Below, piece after piece: positions 36,055 through 45,751 of a DNA stretch of 64,000 nt. The notes under the pieces are model-generated. The model saw only the letters and a program-made list of their open reading frames with translations, was not told the DNA's origin and searched no databases. Origin of the DNA: Aquibacillus saliphilus (GTDB lineage Bacteria > Bacillota > Bacilli > Bacillales > Amphibacillaceae); assembly GCF_020404745.1 (NCBI RefSeq), contig NZ_JAIZAP010000008.1:124001-188000 (forward strand). Direction: 5' to 3'. The position numbers and the translations under genes are program-made. Each line of letters starts with the position of its first letter. The first letter of the stretch is position 1.

Positions 36055-36108
36055 GTAAGGCTAGTTTTATATTCCTAGTATCCAATTTTGGAAATGTTGG
36101 AGTGGATT

Positions 36109-37134
36109 ATGATGAAAAGTATCGAAAGTTTGTTAAAGGCTTATCAAATTAAGCCATCAGAAGTTATACCAATTTCAAATCGAGTCTATAAAATTCATAG
36201 TCATAATTATTCGTTTGCATTGAAACGCTCAAAATTAACGATGAATTCAATTAATAGTTGGAAAAACGTCTATCGGATAGCTAACGAACATCAGCTAACT
36301 TCCATTTTGCCAGTTTATATGACTCATCATGGTGAAATTATTCAGCAAAAAGAAAACGAATTTTATTATCTTACTCCATGGAAGGAAAAAAGAGAAATGG
36401 ATGAACCAGAGCATGAAGTAGAATCGCTCTATCATACACTTGGATCTATCCACAACCAAACAAAAAAACAAATAAAATTAGACTCGGCACAAATTGAACA
36501 AACGGTTATCAAGGAAAAAGAAAGAATTGCAACATATAAACATAAACTATTAAGTTTTGTCGAAAAATTTGAAGCCAGACATTATATGTCTCCCTTTGAA
36601 TTAAGGGTCTGTATGCAATATCGAGATATCGAGCAGGTTTTTAAACAGATTGACTACTGGTATGACTACTATTTAGAGGACATCACTAATGATGGTATTA
36701 GCTATTCATCGCTTTGTCATGGCAATCTGCGTTCTTCCCACCAAATTTATCATAATAGCAATACCTATTTAATTAATTGGGAGCACTCGTTTCATGGATC
36801 ACCCATGCGAGACTTAGCTATCTACTTCTATCATGAATTAAAATATCATGATAGTTATTTAAGGCATCTGACAAATTCACTTCCGGTTTATGAAAAATAT
36901 AATCCATTGCTACAAAGTGAAAAAAGCTTATTAGCTATTTACCTATTAAATCCATATAGTTATATACAGCTACTTGAAAGATATGAAAATAATAGAATAG
37001 ACAAGGCGCATCCTTTTCAAATTAGATTATTAGAGCATAGCTACCGGCGATTGATACAAGGATTATCGTTACAGGGTAGTCTCTATGAAAGTAGGCAAAC
37101 TATTATCGACCAACAACAAGAATCAGAAAATTAG
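36109..37134 (+). CDS. ysxE: CotS-related spore coat kinase-like protein YsxE
   Basis: The 341-residue protein is of the CotS/YutH/YsxE family with an aminoglycoside-phosphotransferase-like fold. The Brenner-type loop appears as LCHGNLRSSHQIYH (near 209) followed by LINWEHSFHGSPMRDLA; the usual catalytic HxDxxxxN is changed to HGNLRSS, so kinase activity is doubtful. It is associated with the spore coat in B. subtilis. ATG 36109 follows TTGGAGTGG; the upstream in-frame start at 36088 precedes it. It overlaps a convergent small gene by 4 bp. Confidence 0.88.
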   Translation: MMKSIESLLKAYQIKPSEVIPISNRVYKIHSHNYSFALKRSKLTMNSINSWKNVYRIANEHQLTSILPVYMTHHGEIIQQKENEFYYLTPWKEKREMDEPEHEVESLYHTLGSIHNQTKKQIKLDSAQIEQTVIKEKERIATYKHKLLSFVEKFEARHYMSPFELRVCMQYRDIEQVFKQIDYWYDYYLEDITNDGISYSSLCHGNLRSSHQIYHNSNTYLINWEHSFHGSPMRDLAIYFYHELKYHDSYLRHLTNSLPVYEKYNPLLQSEKSLLAIYLLNPYSYIQLLERYENNRIDKAHPFQIRLLEHSYRRLIQGLSLQGSLYESRQTIIDQQQESEN

Positions 37135-37319
37135 ATGTATTGAAAGTAAAAGGCGAAGAAAATCCCTATAAAAATCCCTAATAATAATATATCAAAGGTA
37201 GTTGGGAAAAATAGTGTTCGGACTAATTGGAAAATCATAATCGGAAGTGTTGCTCGTTCTATAATTAATAACCAGTATCTCATCCATGGGGGAAGTCTAT
37301 ATCGATAAAATCGTGCCAT
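37131..37319 (-). CDS. Small membrane protein (62 aa)
   Basis: The very basic N-terminus (MARFYRYRLPPWMRYW) is followed by two hydrophobic segments separated by FFPTTFD. The strong RBS AAGGAGGGG on the minus strand, about 7 bases before the ATG at 37319, argues that it is a real gene. The stop overlaps the ysxE stop by 4 bp (convergent). I do not recognise a family; it is probably a conserved Bacillaceae small membrane protein. Confidence 0.7.
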   Translation of the reverse strand: MARFYRYRLPPWMRYWLLIIERATLPIMIFQLVRTLFFPTTFDILLLGIFIGIFFAFYFQYI

Positions 37320-37454
37320 ATTCTGACCCCTCCTTAGTCTTTTGGTGTATCATATGTATTTGCCCCATCCATTGGTGCATAGGAAATAATAATATTTATT
37401 GACTTATTCGTGTTATTTTGGATAAAATAGCTAGTATATACTTACACGAATAAA

Positions 37455-37710
37455 TGCAGTGATGAGGAGTAGTACATTGGGGACGCCTTTAGAGAGGGAA
37501 TCAAAAGCTGGAAGATTCCTAGGATTGTTCACTTTGGAAGTCGCCTCTGACGCAGTTTCTTTGAACTTGAGTAGGAGAAACCGGTGATGAGCCGTTAATT
37601 AATCAAGTGTGCATTACACATGAATGTCGTCATGTTTTTGTAAACAAAGGTGGTACCACGGAAATAAATCCTTTTCGTCCTTTACTGGATGAAGGGGATT
37701 TTTTGTATAT
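37455..37710 (+). promoter_or_regulatory. T-box riboswitch controlling valS (GUC specifier)
   Basis: The leader contains the T-box sequence AAAGGTGGTACCACGG at about 37646-37661, stem I from about 37455 to 37565, and the specifier region GGAAGTCGCC with the valine codon GTC at 37540-37542. The terminator stem (about 37666-37706, TCCTTTTCGTCC / GGATGAAGGGGA) is followed by T6. Uncharged tRNA-Val(GAC) would bind and stabilise the antiterminator. Confidence 0.93.
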
Positions 37711-37769
37711 TGCTAAAAAATGAGTTGGTTGATTAGTGTGTTGTGTATCTTTTAAAGGAGGAAGTATAA

Positions 37770-40421
37770 ATGGATGAAAACAAACAAGTTTCTTTACCAC
37801 CGAAGTATGATCCGACCGCTGTCGAAAAGGATCGTTACAAGTATTGGTTAGATGGGAAGTTTTTTGAGGCAACTGGTGACAAGAGTAAAAAGCCGTTTAC
37901 AATCGTGATTCCACCACCAAATGTAACCGGAAAGCTACACATCGGTCATGCTTGGGATACCACACTGCAAGACATTATTACACGGATAAAAAGAATGCAA
38001 GGATATGATGTACTGTATTTACCGGGTATGGATCATGCTGGTATTGCCACACAAGCTAAAGTTGAAGCAAAATTGAAAGAACAAGGTCAGAGTAGATATG
38101 ATCTTGGAAGAGAGAAGTTTCTTGAAAAATCATGGGATTGGAAAGAAGAATATGCTGATTTCATTCGTGAGCAATGGTCCAAACTGGGATTAGGATTAGA
38201 TTATTCACGTGAGCGTTTCACATTGGATGAAGGTCTTTCTGAAGCAGTGCGTGAGGTATTTGTAAACCTTTATAATAAAGGCCTCATTTACCGTGGTGAG
38301 TATATTATTAACTGGGATCCTGCGACGAAAACAGCACTCTCTGATATCGAAGTTATTCATGATGAGGTACAAGGGCATTTTTACCACATGAAATATCCGT
38401 TGAGCGATGGCTCTGATCATATCGAAGTAGCGACAACTCGTCCAGAAACAATGCTGGGAGATACAGCCGTTGCTGTTCACCCTGAAGATGATCGTTACAA
38501 GCATTTAATTGGTAAAAAGGTTATTTTACCAATTATCGGTCGTGAAATTGAAATTGTAGCTGATGATTATGTTGATATGGAATTCGGTTCTGGAGCTGTT
38601 AAAATCACACCAGCTCATGATCCCAATGATTTCGAAATTGGTAACCGTCATAATTTAGAACGTGTTTTAGTGATGAATGAAGATGGGTCAATGAACAATA
38701 ATGCAGGTAAATATCAGGGAATGGATCGCTTTGAATGTCGTACACAAATAGTAAAAGACCTACAAGACGAAGGTGTGTTATTCAAAATAGAAGAACACAT
38801 GCATTCGGTTGGTCATTCAGAGCGGAGTGGTGCAGTAGTTGAACCGTATCTTTCTACTCAATGGTTTGTAAATATGCAACCACTGGCAGATAAAGCGGTC
38901 GATTTACAAAGCCAGTCTGAAGATAAGAAGGTAAACTTTGTCCCTGATCGCTTTGAACGTACTTATCTCCACTGGATGGAGAACATTCGAGATTGGTGTA
39001 TTTCTCGCCAATTATGGTGGGGGCACCGGATTCCAGCTTGGTATCATAAAGAGACAAAAGAAATGTATGTAGGTAAGGAAGCACCTGAGGACGCAGAAAA
39101 TTGGGAGCAAGATAATGATGTTCTTGATACTTGGTTCTCATCTGCTTTATGGCCATTTTCTACGTTGAACTGGCCAGATACAGAGGATGAAGATTTTAAG
39201 CACTTCTTCCCTACGAATGCACTTGTAACAGGCTATGACATTATTTTCTTCTGGGTTGCTCGAATGATTTTTCAATCAATTGAATTCAATGATGAACGTC
39301 CATTTAATGATGTATTGATTCACGGGTTAGTTCGTGATGCAGATGGAAGAAAAATGAGTAAATCACTTGGAAATGGTGTAGACCCAATGGAAGTTATTGA
39401 GAAATATGGTGCAGATTCACTACGATATTTCCTAGCAACAGGGTCAACTCCAGGTCAAGATTTACGTTTCTCATGGGAAAAAGTTGAATCTACCTGGAAT
39501 TTCGTTAATAAAATTTGGAACGCATCTCGTTTTGCCTTAATGAATATGGATGGTTTGAGCTATCAAGATATTGATATAACAGGTGAAAAATCTGTTGCAG
39601 ATAAGTGGATCTTAACTCGTTTAAATGAAACTATCGAACATGTTACCAAAAACGTAGACAGATATGACTTTGGTGAGGCTGGTAGACACTTGTACAACTT
39701 TATCTGGGATGACTTTTGTGACTGGTATATAGAAATGGCGAAATTGCCACTATATGGCGAAGATGATGCTGCTAAACAAACGACAAGATCTGTACTTGCT
39801 TATGTATTAGATCAAACGATGCGAATGCTACACCCATTTATGCCTTTTGTCACCGAGGAAATATGGCAACAGCTACCACATCAAGGTGAATCAATTACAC
39901 AAGCATCTTGGCCTGAAGTGAGAACGGACCTTCATGATACAAAAGCGGCTGAAGAAATGAAGCAACTAGTTGCAATCATTCGTTCGGTACGAAATATTAG
40001 ATCAGAAGTGGATACGCCAATGTCAAAGCAGGTTCAGTTATTGATTCAAGCGAAGGATAATAAAGTAGCTGAACAACTAGAACAGAATCGGCACTACTTA
40101 GAGCGCTTCTGTAATACTAGTCAGTTAACAATTGCAACATCAGTCAATGCTCCAGAAAAAGCAATGTCAGCTGTTATTACTGGTGCTGATTTGTTCTTAC
40201 CTTTAGAAGGGTTAATTGATGTAGATAAAGAAATTGCGCGTTTAAATAATGAATTAGATAAATTGAACAAGGAAGTTGATCGCGTTCAGAAAAAATTATC
40301 TAATGAGGGCTTTGTTAAAAAGGCGCCAGAAAAAGTTGTCGAAGAGGAAAAAGCAAAAGAAAACGATTATAAAGAAAAACGAAGTAAGGTAGAAGCAAGA
40401 ATCAAAGAGCTTCAATCTTAA
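37770..40421 (+). CDS. valS: Valyl-tRNA synthetase
   Basis: The 883-residue class I synthetase charges tRNA-Val. The HIGH motif is in [13 protein letters not shown] (near residue 50), the editing domain about 180-350, and KMSKS in [14 protein letters not shown] (near 527). The C-terminal coiled-coil arm typical of ValRS spans about 815-880 ([20 protein letters not shown]). RBS AAAGGAGG. Controlled by the upstream T-box and followed by a perfect terminator. Confidence 0.98.
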   Translation: MDENKQVSLPPKYDPTAVEKDRYKYWLDGKFFEATGDKSKKPFTIVIPPPNVTGKLHIGHAWDTTLQDIITRIKRMQGYDVLYLPGMDHAGIATQAKVEAKLKEQGQSRYDLGREKFLEKSWDWKEEYADFIREQWSKLGLGLDYSRERFTLDEGLSEAVREVFVNLYNKGLIYRGEYIINWDPATKTALSDIEVIHDEVQGHFYHMKYPLSDGSDHIEVATTRPETMLGDTAVAVHPEDDRYKHLIGKKVILPIIGREIEIVADDYVDMEFGSGAVKITPAHDPNDFEIGNRHNLERVLVMNEDGSMNNNAGKYQGMDRFECRTQIVKDLQDEGVLFKIEEHMHSVGHSERSGAVVEPYLSTQWFVNMQPLADKAVDLQSQSEDKKVNFVPDRFERTYLHWMENIRDWCISRQLWWGHRIPAWYHKETKEMYVGKEAPEDAENWEQDNDVLDTWFSSALWPFSTLNWPDTEDEDFKHFFPTNALVTGYDIIFFWVARMIFQSIEFNDERPFNDVLIHGLVRDADGRKMSKSLGNGVDPMEVIEKYGADSLRYFLATGSTPGQDLRFSWEKVESTWNFVNKIWNASRFALMNMDGLSYQDIDITGEKSVADKWILTRLNETIEHVTKNVDRYDFGEAGRHLYNFIWDDFCDWYIEMAKLPLYGEDDAAKQTTRSVLAYVLDQTMRMLHPFMPFVTEEIWQQLPHQGESITQASWPEVRTDLHDTKAAEEMKQLVAIIRSVRNIRSEVDTPMSKQVQLLIQAKDNKVAEQLEQNRHYLERFCNTSQLTIATSVNAPEKAMSAVITGADLFLPLEGLIDVDKEIARLNNELDKLNKEVDRVQKKLSNEGFVKKAPEKVVEEEKAKENDYKEKRSKVEARIKELQS

Positions 40422-40438
40422 TTTCTTAGACAAAGATA

Positions 40439-40477
40439 AAAACGTTGAATTTCAGATGAAATTCAACGTTTTTATTA
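40439..40477. terminator. Terminator after valS
   Basis: Perfect 15-bp stem AAAAACGTTGAATTT / AAATTCAACGTTTTT with loop CAGATG. The T/A flanks make it potentially bidirectional. Confidence 0.92.
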
Positions 40478-40566
40478 TTATTAACCATAATTTGGAATAT
40501 ATATGTTAAAATGAAAATTGTCGTAATTTTATAATAATAAAACAGATAATCTGGAGTGTGGGATCA

Positions 40567-41013
40567 GTGAAAGAATCTACAGTTATTAAAATAAGAAGCA
40601 TGCTTGTTTATTTCTTGTTACTATTTGTAGCACTACTGATAGCTTATACAGCGGTTTATACCTTCAATGTAAAACCAAATGGATATCAAGTTATTTCTCA
40701 AAAAGAGGGGGCAATAACTCTGCAAACTTACACTATTTTCGGAATGAAAGAGAACGCCATCATTTATTCTCCGCCCGAAAACCAACAGTGGAAGGTTGGT
40801 TATTTAGTTGATCTAGTATCTGATCAAAAACTGCAACTATTATTATTCTTTGCGACCGCATTCTTTTCGCTATTTTTATTCCTATCTATTGTTCGAAAAG
40901 GAGATACTGTTTTATATTCCTTATACAAAAGTGGTATTATAGCAGCCGTAATTGCTTTAATACCATATATCAATAATTTAGACAAGATACAATCAATTCT
41001 GAATGGCTCCTAG
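40567..41013 (+). CDS. Hypothetical membrane protein
   Basis: The protein has about 148 residues. One N-terminal transmembrane segment (residues about 8-30; YFLLLFVALLIAYTAVYTF) is followed by an extracytoplasmic stretch of roughly 50 residues and two further hydrophobic segments (LLLFFATAFFSLFLFLSI; SGIIAAVIALIPYI). GTG 40567 is chosen because GGAG at 40553-40556 is 10 bases upstream; the GTG at 40558 is too close to the RBS. The stop overlaps a convergent gene by 3 bp. No family recognised. Confidence 0.65.
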   Translation: MKESTVIKIRSMLVYFLLLFVALLIAYTAVYTFNVKPNGYQVISQKEGAITLQTYTIFGMKENAIIYSPPENQQWKVGYLVDLVSDQKLQLLLFFATAFFSLFLFLSIVRKGDTVLYSLYKSGIIAAVIALIPYINNLDKIQSILNGS

Positions 41014-41900
41014 CATCTTTTAAATATATAGTCCATTATATATTCAGCCACATTGATGTTAGTACAATCATAGATGTTACGAATATGGGCATTAGAATTA
41101 ATTTCACAAATAATTGGTTCTTTATTTGGACCAAACAACAAATCAACACCTGCAAAATCAGCACCTATTGCTTTTGTGGCAGCAATTGCAGTTTCGATTT
41201 CGACTTTAGAAGGTTGATAGGACTTCATTGTGCCTCCAGCACTAACATTTGCTCTAAAGTCATCGGTAGAATTCCTCAGCATAGAAGCAACTACTTCGTC
41301 GCCAACCACATTAAGGCGAATATCTATACCATAGCTTGACGAGATAAACTCCTGGATAACAAAAGGACGATCTCTTATTTCAGAAATTCTGTCAATCAGG
41401 CCTTGTTTAGAATGAACTAAATACACTTGTTCTCCGAAAGACCCATAGGCTTCTTTAACAACAACAGGAAAGTTGAAATAATTTTCAATCATATCAAAGC
41501 TACTTGTATCTATTTCTTTTACTCCCGGAAAAATTTTCGGACCTACAATTGTTCTTGGAATAGGTAATTTTTTAGCAGCTAACCGTTGATAGGTGGAGAT
41601 TTTATTATCACTAATTTCAATTGCATCCGATGAATTAAAAACAGGAATGTTCAGTAACTCTAGTTGTTTAGCAAGGTTAATATCTTTATCACCAAACAAG
41701 ACAAAATCTGGGCGCTGATGTTTTGCTCGTTCAATTAGACTAACGCCTGTAGAACCGAGGATGGACAATAAATGATTATTTTTAATAACATCAGTAGTTA
41801 TCCCTAATCTTTTTGCTGCATCTTGCATCCATTCGGCAAAATCTAAAAATTTTCCGCCTGGTAAATGACCATTATAAATAATCCAACCGTATTTTCTCAT
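41010..41900 (-). CDS. RimK-family ATP-grasp ligase
   Basis: The 296-residue ATP-grasp enzyme resembles RimK/LysX-type amino-acid or peptide ligases. ATP-binding features are FPVVVKEAYGSFGEQVYLV near 147, FVIQEFISSSYGIDIRLNVV near 180-199, the metal-site GVDLLFGPNKEPIICEINSNAH near 254, and the family motif DFRANVSAGGTMK. It may add glutamate or another amino acid to a protein or small molecule; the substrate is unknown. ATG 41900 follows AAAGGAAT; further in-frame starts upstream lack an RBS. It is divergent from folC and convergent with the unknown membrane gene. Confidence 0.85.
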   Translation of the reverse strand: MRKYGWIIYNGHLPGGKFLDFAEWMQDAAKRLGITTDVIKNNHLLSILGSTGVSLIERAKHQRPDFVLFGDKDINLAKQLELLNIPVFNSSDAIEISDNKISTYQRLAAKKLPIPRTIVGPKIFPGVKEIDTSSFDMIENYFNFPVVVKEAYGSFGEQVYLVHSKQGLIDRISEIRDRPFVIQEFISSSYGIDIRLNVVGDEVVASMLRNSTDDFRANVSAGGTMKSYQPSKVEIETAIAATKAIGADFAGVDLLFGPNKEPIICEINSNAHIRNIYDCTNINVAEYIMDYIFKRC

Positions 41901-41998
41901 AATAAATTCCTTTCTAGAACTCTTGTTGTTACATGCTACTACGATTTCCTGATATAATACCTTCATTATCTATTAACTTTAAAAAGGTAGGCTATAAT

Positions 41999-43288
41999 AT
42001 GTACTTTCAGATAGATGAAGTAATCGATTTTTTACAAACGCGGACAGGCTTTGGAATTAAACCCGGTCTTGAGCGAATGGATTATATGTTAAAGCACCTG
42101 GATCACCCGGAACAACAATTAAAAGTAGTGCATATTGCTGGTACGAATGGAAAGGGTTCAACTCTTACATTTATCAAAGAGGCACTTGTACAAAACGGAT
42201 ATAAAGTAGGCTCTTTTACTTCACCTAGTATCGATCGTTTCAATCATCAAATACAGATTAACGATCAACCAATATCTGACCAATCATTGATTGAAATTGT
42301 AAATAAACTGATGCCAATTATAAATCAGTTGGATCAAACGGGTGATGCACCTACTGAATTTGAAATTACGGTCGTGATTGCAATTCTATATTTTGTCAGT
42401 ACTGTAGATATTGCATTAATCGAAACAGGAATGGGAGGTAGGGAAGACTCTACCAATTCTGTTTTACCGATACTGACCATTATAACAAATATTGGGATGG
42501 ATCACGTTGCTTTTTTAGGTGATACATATGAAGAAATTGCCAACCATAAAGCGGGTATTATCAAACAAGGCGTGCCAATTATTTTAGGTGATATCAACAG
42601 AGAAGCATTATCTATAATTGCACAAGTTGCCTCAGATAAACGTGCACAGATTTATCAACTTAATACAGATTATCAGATATTAAATCAAGAACTGAATCGA
42701 GAGAATCAGGAAATCTTTTCTTTTAAAACGGACGAATGTAAGATTGATAATATTTTAATAGCAATGAAAGGTGAGCATCAAATTACAAATGCTGCCATCG
42801 CTTGTATGGCTCTCAATCAGCTAACTGTCCTTGGTTATAACCTAGATATCGACAGTAGTAAAAAAGGACTTCAACAGGCGTTTATTGCTGGTAGATTTGA
42901 AAAAGTTTATGCAAATCCAACTGTCATCGTTGATGGTGCTCATAATGTCGAAGGTTTTAAAGCTTTTATTAAGGCTGCTAACCGAATTTATCCAGAAAAG
43001 AAAAAGCATTTGATTTTTGCGGCATTTGAAGATAAACCGCTAAAAAAAATGGCAGCACTAATCGGGGATAATTTCGAAAAAATAACATTTACTTCATTTG
43101 ATCATAGTCGGGCTGCAAAAGCAGAACAACTACAGGAGTTATCTATTGATAAAGCCAGTATTAACAACAATTGGAAGCAAATTATTTCTTCTTATATCGA
43201 AGAAAAGGATAATGAAAATATTTTATTTATAACTGGTTCGTTGTATTTTATTCGTTTAATAAGAAAGTATTTTGAGTATTTGAAATAA
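41999..43288 (+). CDS. folC: Folylpolyglutamate/dihydrofolate synthase
   Basis: The 429-residue Mur-ligase-fold enzyme adds glutamates to folates. The P-loop is in HIAGTNGKGSTLTF (near 46-59). Also seen are IETGMGGREDSTN near 142, NIGMDHVAFLGDTYEEIA near 164 and the C-terminal VIVDGAHNVEGFKAF near 309. ATG 41999 (MYFQIDEVIDFL) aligns with the B. subtilis N-terminus; an in-frame upstream start at 41933 would overlap the divergent leader. The RBS AAAGGTAGG is modest. In B. subtilis the next gene is comC; here it is a diguanylate cyclase and pilus operon. Confidence 0.95.
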   Translation: MYFQIDEVIDFLQTRTGFGIKPGLERMDYMLKHLDHPEQQLKVVHIAGTNGKGSTLTFIKEALVQNGYKVGSFTSPSIDRFNHQIQINDQPISDQSLIEIVNKLMPIINQLDQTGDAPTEFEITVVIAILYFVSTVDIALIETGMGGREDSTNSVLPILTIITNIGMDHVAFLGDTYEEIANHKAGIIKQGVPIILGDINREALSIIAQVASDKRAQIYQLNTDYQILNQELNRENQEIFSFKTDECKIDNILIAMKGEHQITNAAIACMALNQLTVLGYNLDIDSSKKGLQQAFIAGRFEKVYANPTVIVDGAHNVEGFKAFIKAANRIYPEKKKHLIFAAFEDKPLKKMAALIGDNFEKITFTSFDHSRAAKAEQLQELSIDKASINNNWKQIISSYIEEKDNENILFITGSLYFIRLIRKYFEYLK

Positions 43289-43380
43289 AGTATGGTATAT
43301 TTGAACTAGTAGATTATTATTTAATGGGTCTTTTGTCTTATTTTTTCAGGTGAACAATAGCCAATATGGGGGTGTTAACG

Positions 43381-45096
43381 GTGGTAACAAAAAGCAAACA
43401 AATCATTATTTGGCTAACATGGTTAATTGTTTTGCCAATTTCATTAATTGTCATTTATCAAGTATCGACATCGAACGTTGAATGGCAATGGCTTGAAATT
43501 ATATCATTTGCTCTATTAGTCTGTATTGTTGCTTTCTTTCCATTAATGGTTAGTAATACTCCCATTTTCTTTGTTAACGGCATAAGCTTCGCAGTTTTCT
43601 TGTATTACGGATTAGTTATAGAAGTTCTGTTAACTCAATTATCAGTACTCGCTTTGATGGCAAAATTACGACTTGAACGAAAAGAAATTTTCCGATTACC
43701 CTTAAATATGTTAATGTTCTTGTTTATTTCTATTTTGTCCGCTTCGGTTTATAGCCTTCTTGGTGGTGTTACTGGTGAGATATATTTCAATTCAGTAACT
43801 GATGTAGTTGCAGCTATTGGGTATGTAGTAACTGTAACTTTATCTAACCAGTTATTATTGTATCTCTTGTATCGTACTATATATAATGTTGAAAAGAAAT
43901 TGGTGGACATGGGATTCGCTTGGGAAATCTTTACGACTTTACTGGTTTTACCAGTAGGATTCACCCTCTATCTAATGTATAGAGATTTTGGTATTTCAGC
44001 GATTTATTTTGTTGGATTACCATTTATTAGTATTTCCTTTATTCTGATGCTTTATTATACAAGCCGTAATATAAACAACTATTTACAAAAAACAAGTGAA
44101 ATTGGTCATGAACTTACTGGCCAAATGGAGATTAATGAAGTAGTTGATCTCTTTATTGATCGTGTTACTGGGCTACTACCAGTAGATTATGCCTTCGTTT
44201 ATGAAGTGATTGATGAAGAAACGATGGAACTAACAAGGTTTTATGATAAAGGCGATAAATTAGATTTTCCAACTAAAACAAGGTTGGCTAAATTTGAAGC
44301 TATTAGTGGTAATGTTTGGGGCAATAATAAAGGTGTTCATTATCAAAATAGACAGAAATGGTCGCATTTAAAAGATATAGACTTTCCTGAGTTAGGAGAA
44401 AGTGTTGTCTCTTTGCCTGTTGAGAGAAATAACGTAGTGACAGCGGTAATTACACTATCATCGAAGAAAAAGAGAGCATTTGAGAAGTATCAGATTATGA
44501 TTTTAAATATATTAATTAATTATCTGGCCGTTGCCTTAGAGAACGCTAAAAACTATGAAGAAACAAAACGTAAAAGCGAAATAGATCCTTTAACAAAACT
44601 ATTTAATTTCCGTTACTTCCAAGATTACCTGGAGGACTATATGAATGATGTAAATCAAAATGAAGAGCATACATCACTGATTCTGCTAGATTTAGATCAC
44701 TTCAAAGCAGTTAATGATACGTATGGTCATCAAAGTGGTAACGAGATTCTAAAAGACTTAGCATTACGACTAACGACTGTCATAGGTAACAGTGGTACCG
44801 TTGCTAGATACGGAGGAGAAGAATTTGTTATCTTCCTTCCTAATACCTCCAAACAACAAAGTCACTACGTTGCAGAGGACTTAAGAAAAGAAATAGCTGA
44901 TCTACCATTCTTGCTATCTGACCATATTCTAGAAAGTAATCAATCAATCGAAGTACAAGTCACCGCGAGTATTGGAATTGCTACATGTCCTGAGGATTGT
45001 GATGTGCCACTGGAGTTAATTCGACATGCCGATCGAGCTATGTACCTAGGAGCAAAACAGAAGGGTAGAAATAAAGTGGCTGCATATGAACGGTAG
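43381..45096 (+). CDS. Membrane GAF-GGDEF diguanylate cyclase
   Basis: The ~571-residue protein has seven to eight N-terminal hydrophobic segments (residues 1-220), a GAF domain (about 230-385) and a C-terminal GGDEF domain (about 400-571). The active-site motif is RYGGEEFVIFLP, a catalytically competent GGEEF, with LLDLDHFKAVNDTYGHQSGN upstream. The inhibitory I-site (RxxD five residues before GGEEF) is absent; the sequence there is VIGNSGTV. It should make c-di-GMP in response to a membrane or GAF-sensed signal. GTG 43381 follows GGGGGT; ATG 43366 is an in-frame alternative. It sits directly before the pilus operon. Confidence 0.9.
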   Translation: MVTKSKQIIIWLTWLIVLPISLIVIYQVSTSNVEWQWLEIISFALLVCIVAFFPLMVSNTPIFFVNGISFAVFLYYGLVIEVLLTQLSVLALMAKLRLERKEIFRLPLNMLMFLFISILSASVYSLLGGVTGEIYFNSVTDVVAAIGYVVTVTLSNQLLLYLLYRTIYNVEKKLVDMGFAWEIFTTLLVLPVGFTLYLMYRDFGISAIYFVGLPFISISFILMLYYTSRNINNYLQKTSEIGHELTGQMEINEVVDLFIDRVTGLLPVDYAFVYEVIDEETMELTRFYDKGDKLDFPTKTRLAKFEAISGNVWGNNKGVHYQNRQKWSHLKDIDFPELGESVVSLPVERNNVVTAVITLSSKKKRAFEKYQIMILNILINYLAVALENAKNYEETKRKSEIDPLTKLFNFRYFQDYLEDYMNDVNQNEEHTSLILLDLDHFKAVNDTYGHQSGNEILKDLALRLTTVIGNSGTVARYGGEEFVIFLPNTSKQQSHYVAEDLRKEIADLPFLLSDHILESNQSIEVQVTASIGIATCPEDCDVPLELIRHADRAMYLGAKQKGRNKVAAYER

Positions 45097-45156
45097 ATTA
45101 ATAAAGTGAAAAGAAGAAGTTCAAATCTTTAATGTTCGTTTGGTGTGAAATGCTTT

Positions 45157-45188
45157 AGCTTCGTCCTTAACATGGGCGGAGCTTTTTT
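45157..45188 (+). terminator. Terminator between the GGDEF gene and the pilus operon
   Basis: AGCTTCGTCC / GGGCGGAGCT stem (two G-U pairs), loop TTAACAT, T6 tract. Confidence 0.82.
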
Positions 45189-45254
45189 GTAAAATTTCTC
45201 GTTTGAATCAACTCGTAAGGGAAAATCAAAGTTATAGAAAGTTTATGAATTAAT

Positions 45255-45283
45255 TTTACATAACTTAAGAACAAACTTATACT
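45255..45283 (+). promoter_or_regulatory. Sigma-A promoter of the type IV pilus operon
   Basis: TTTACA (45255-45260), 17-bp spacer, TATACT (45278-45283), about 50 bp before the first minor prepilin. Confidence 0.6.
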
Positions 45284-45336
45284 AAGAATAGACAAAAACA
45301 AACGTTTTCAACCATTATATAATAGAGGGGTGAACA

Positions 45337-45747
45337 ATGAAAAAACTCAAATTTCATTTGAACAATAATGGATTCACATTAGTTGAGTTATTAGCAGCAA
45401 TTACCATTTTGAGTATAGTCATAATATCTTTTTTAGGTTTCTTTTCTCAATCGACACTATTCTCTTCAAAAACTGATGATAAATTAACGGCTCTGAATGT
45501 TGCAGAGAGGATTTTAAGTGAAGTGAAAAATGACCCTACTAAGATTCCTTATGAACCTGAATATATAGAGGTCAATGGCAAATTGTATTTTCCTGATGTG
45601 ACAATGCCTAGTGCAGTAGATGATGATCAAGAACAACGAGAAGACAAATTGGGTCTAAACCGCATACATGTGAAAATATATACTAGTGAGGATTTTGATC
45701 GAACTCCAGACGCTGAACTCTATAGTTATACTAGAGAAGGAGATTAA
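45337..45747 (+). CDS. Type IV minor prepilin (PilV-like)
   Basis: The 136-residue protein has a class III prepilin signal: a basic leader of 12 residues ending NNNG, then FTLVELLAAITILSIVIISF with Phe+1 and Glu+5. The rest is a short soluble domain. It would be cleaved and methylated by PilD and sit at the pilus tip or help start assembly. RBS GAGGGGTG. First of three tightly packed minor-pilin genes (gaps of 4 and 56 bp). Confidence 0.88.
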   Translation: MKKLKFHLNNNGFTLVELLAAITILSIVIISFLGFFSQSTLFSSKTDDKLTALNVAERILSEVKNDPTKIPYEPEYIEVNGKLYFPDVTMPSAVDDDQEQREDKLGLNRIHVKIYTSEDFDRTPDAELYSYTREGD

Positions 45748-45751
45748 CTAT

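Noticed and set aside
45289-45323. Alternative pilus-operon promoter (TAGACA with TATAAT at 45318)
   Set aside because: The spacer of 23 bp is too long and the start would fall in the ribosome-binding site; the TTTACA-17-TATACT pair upstream is better.
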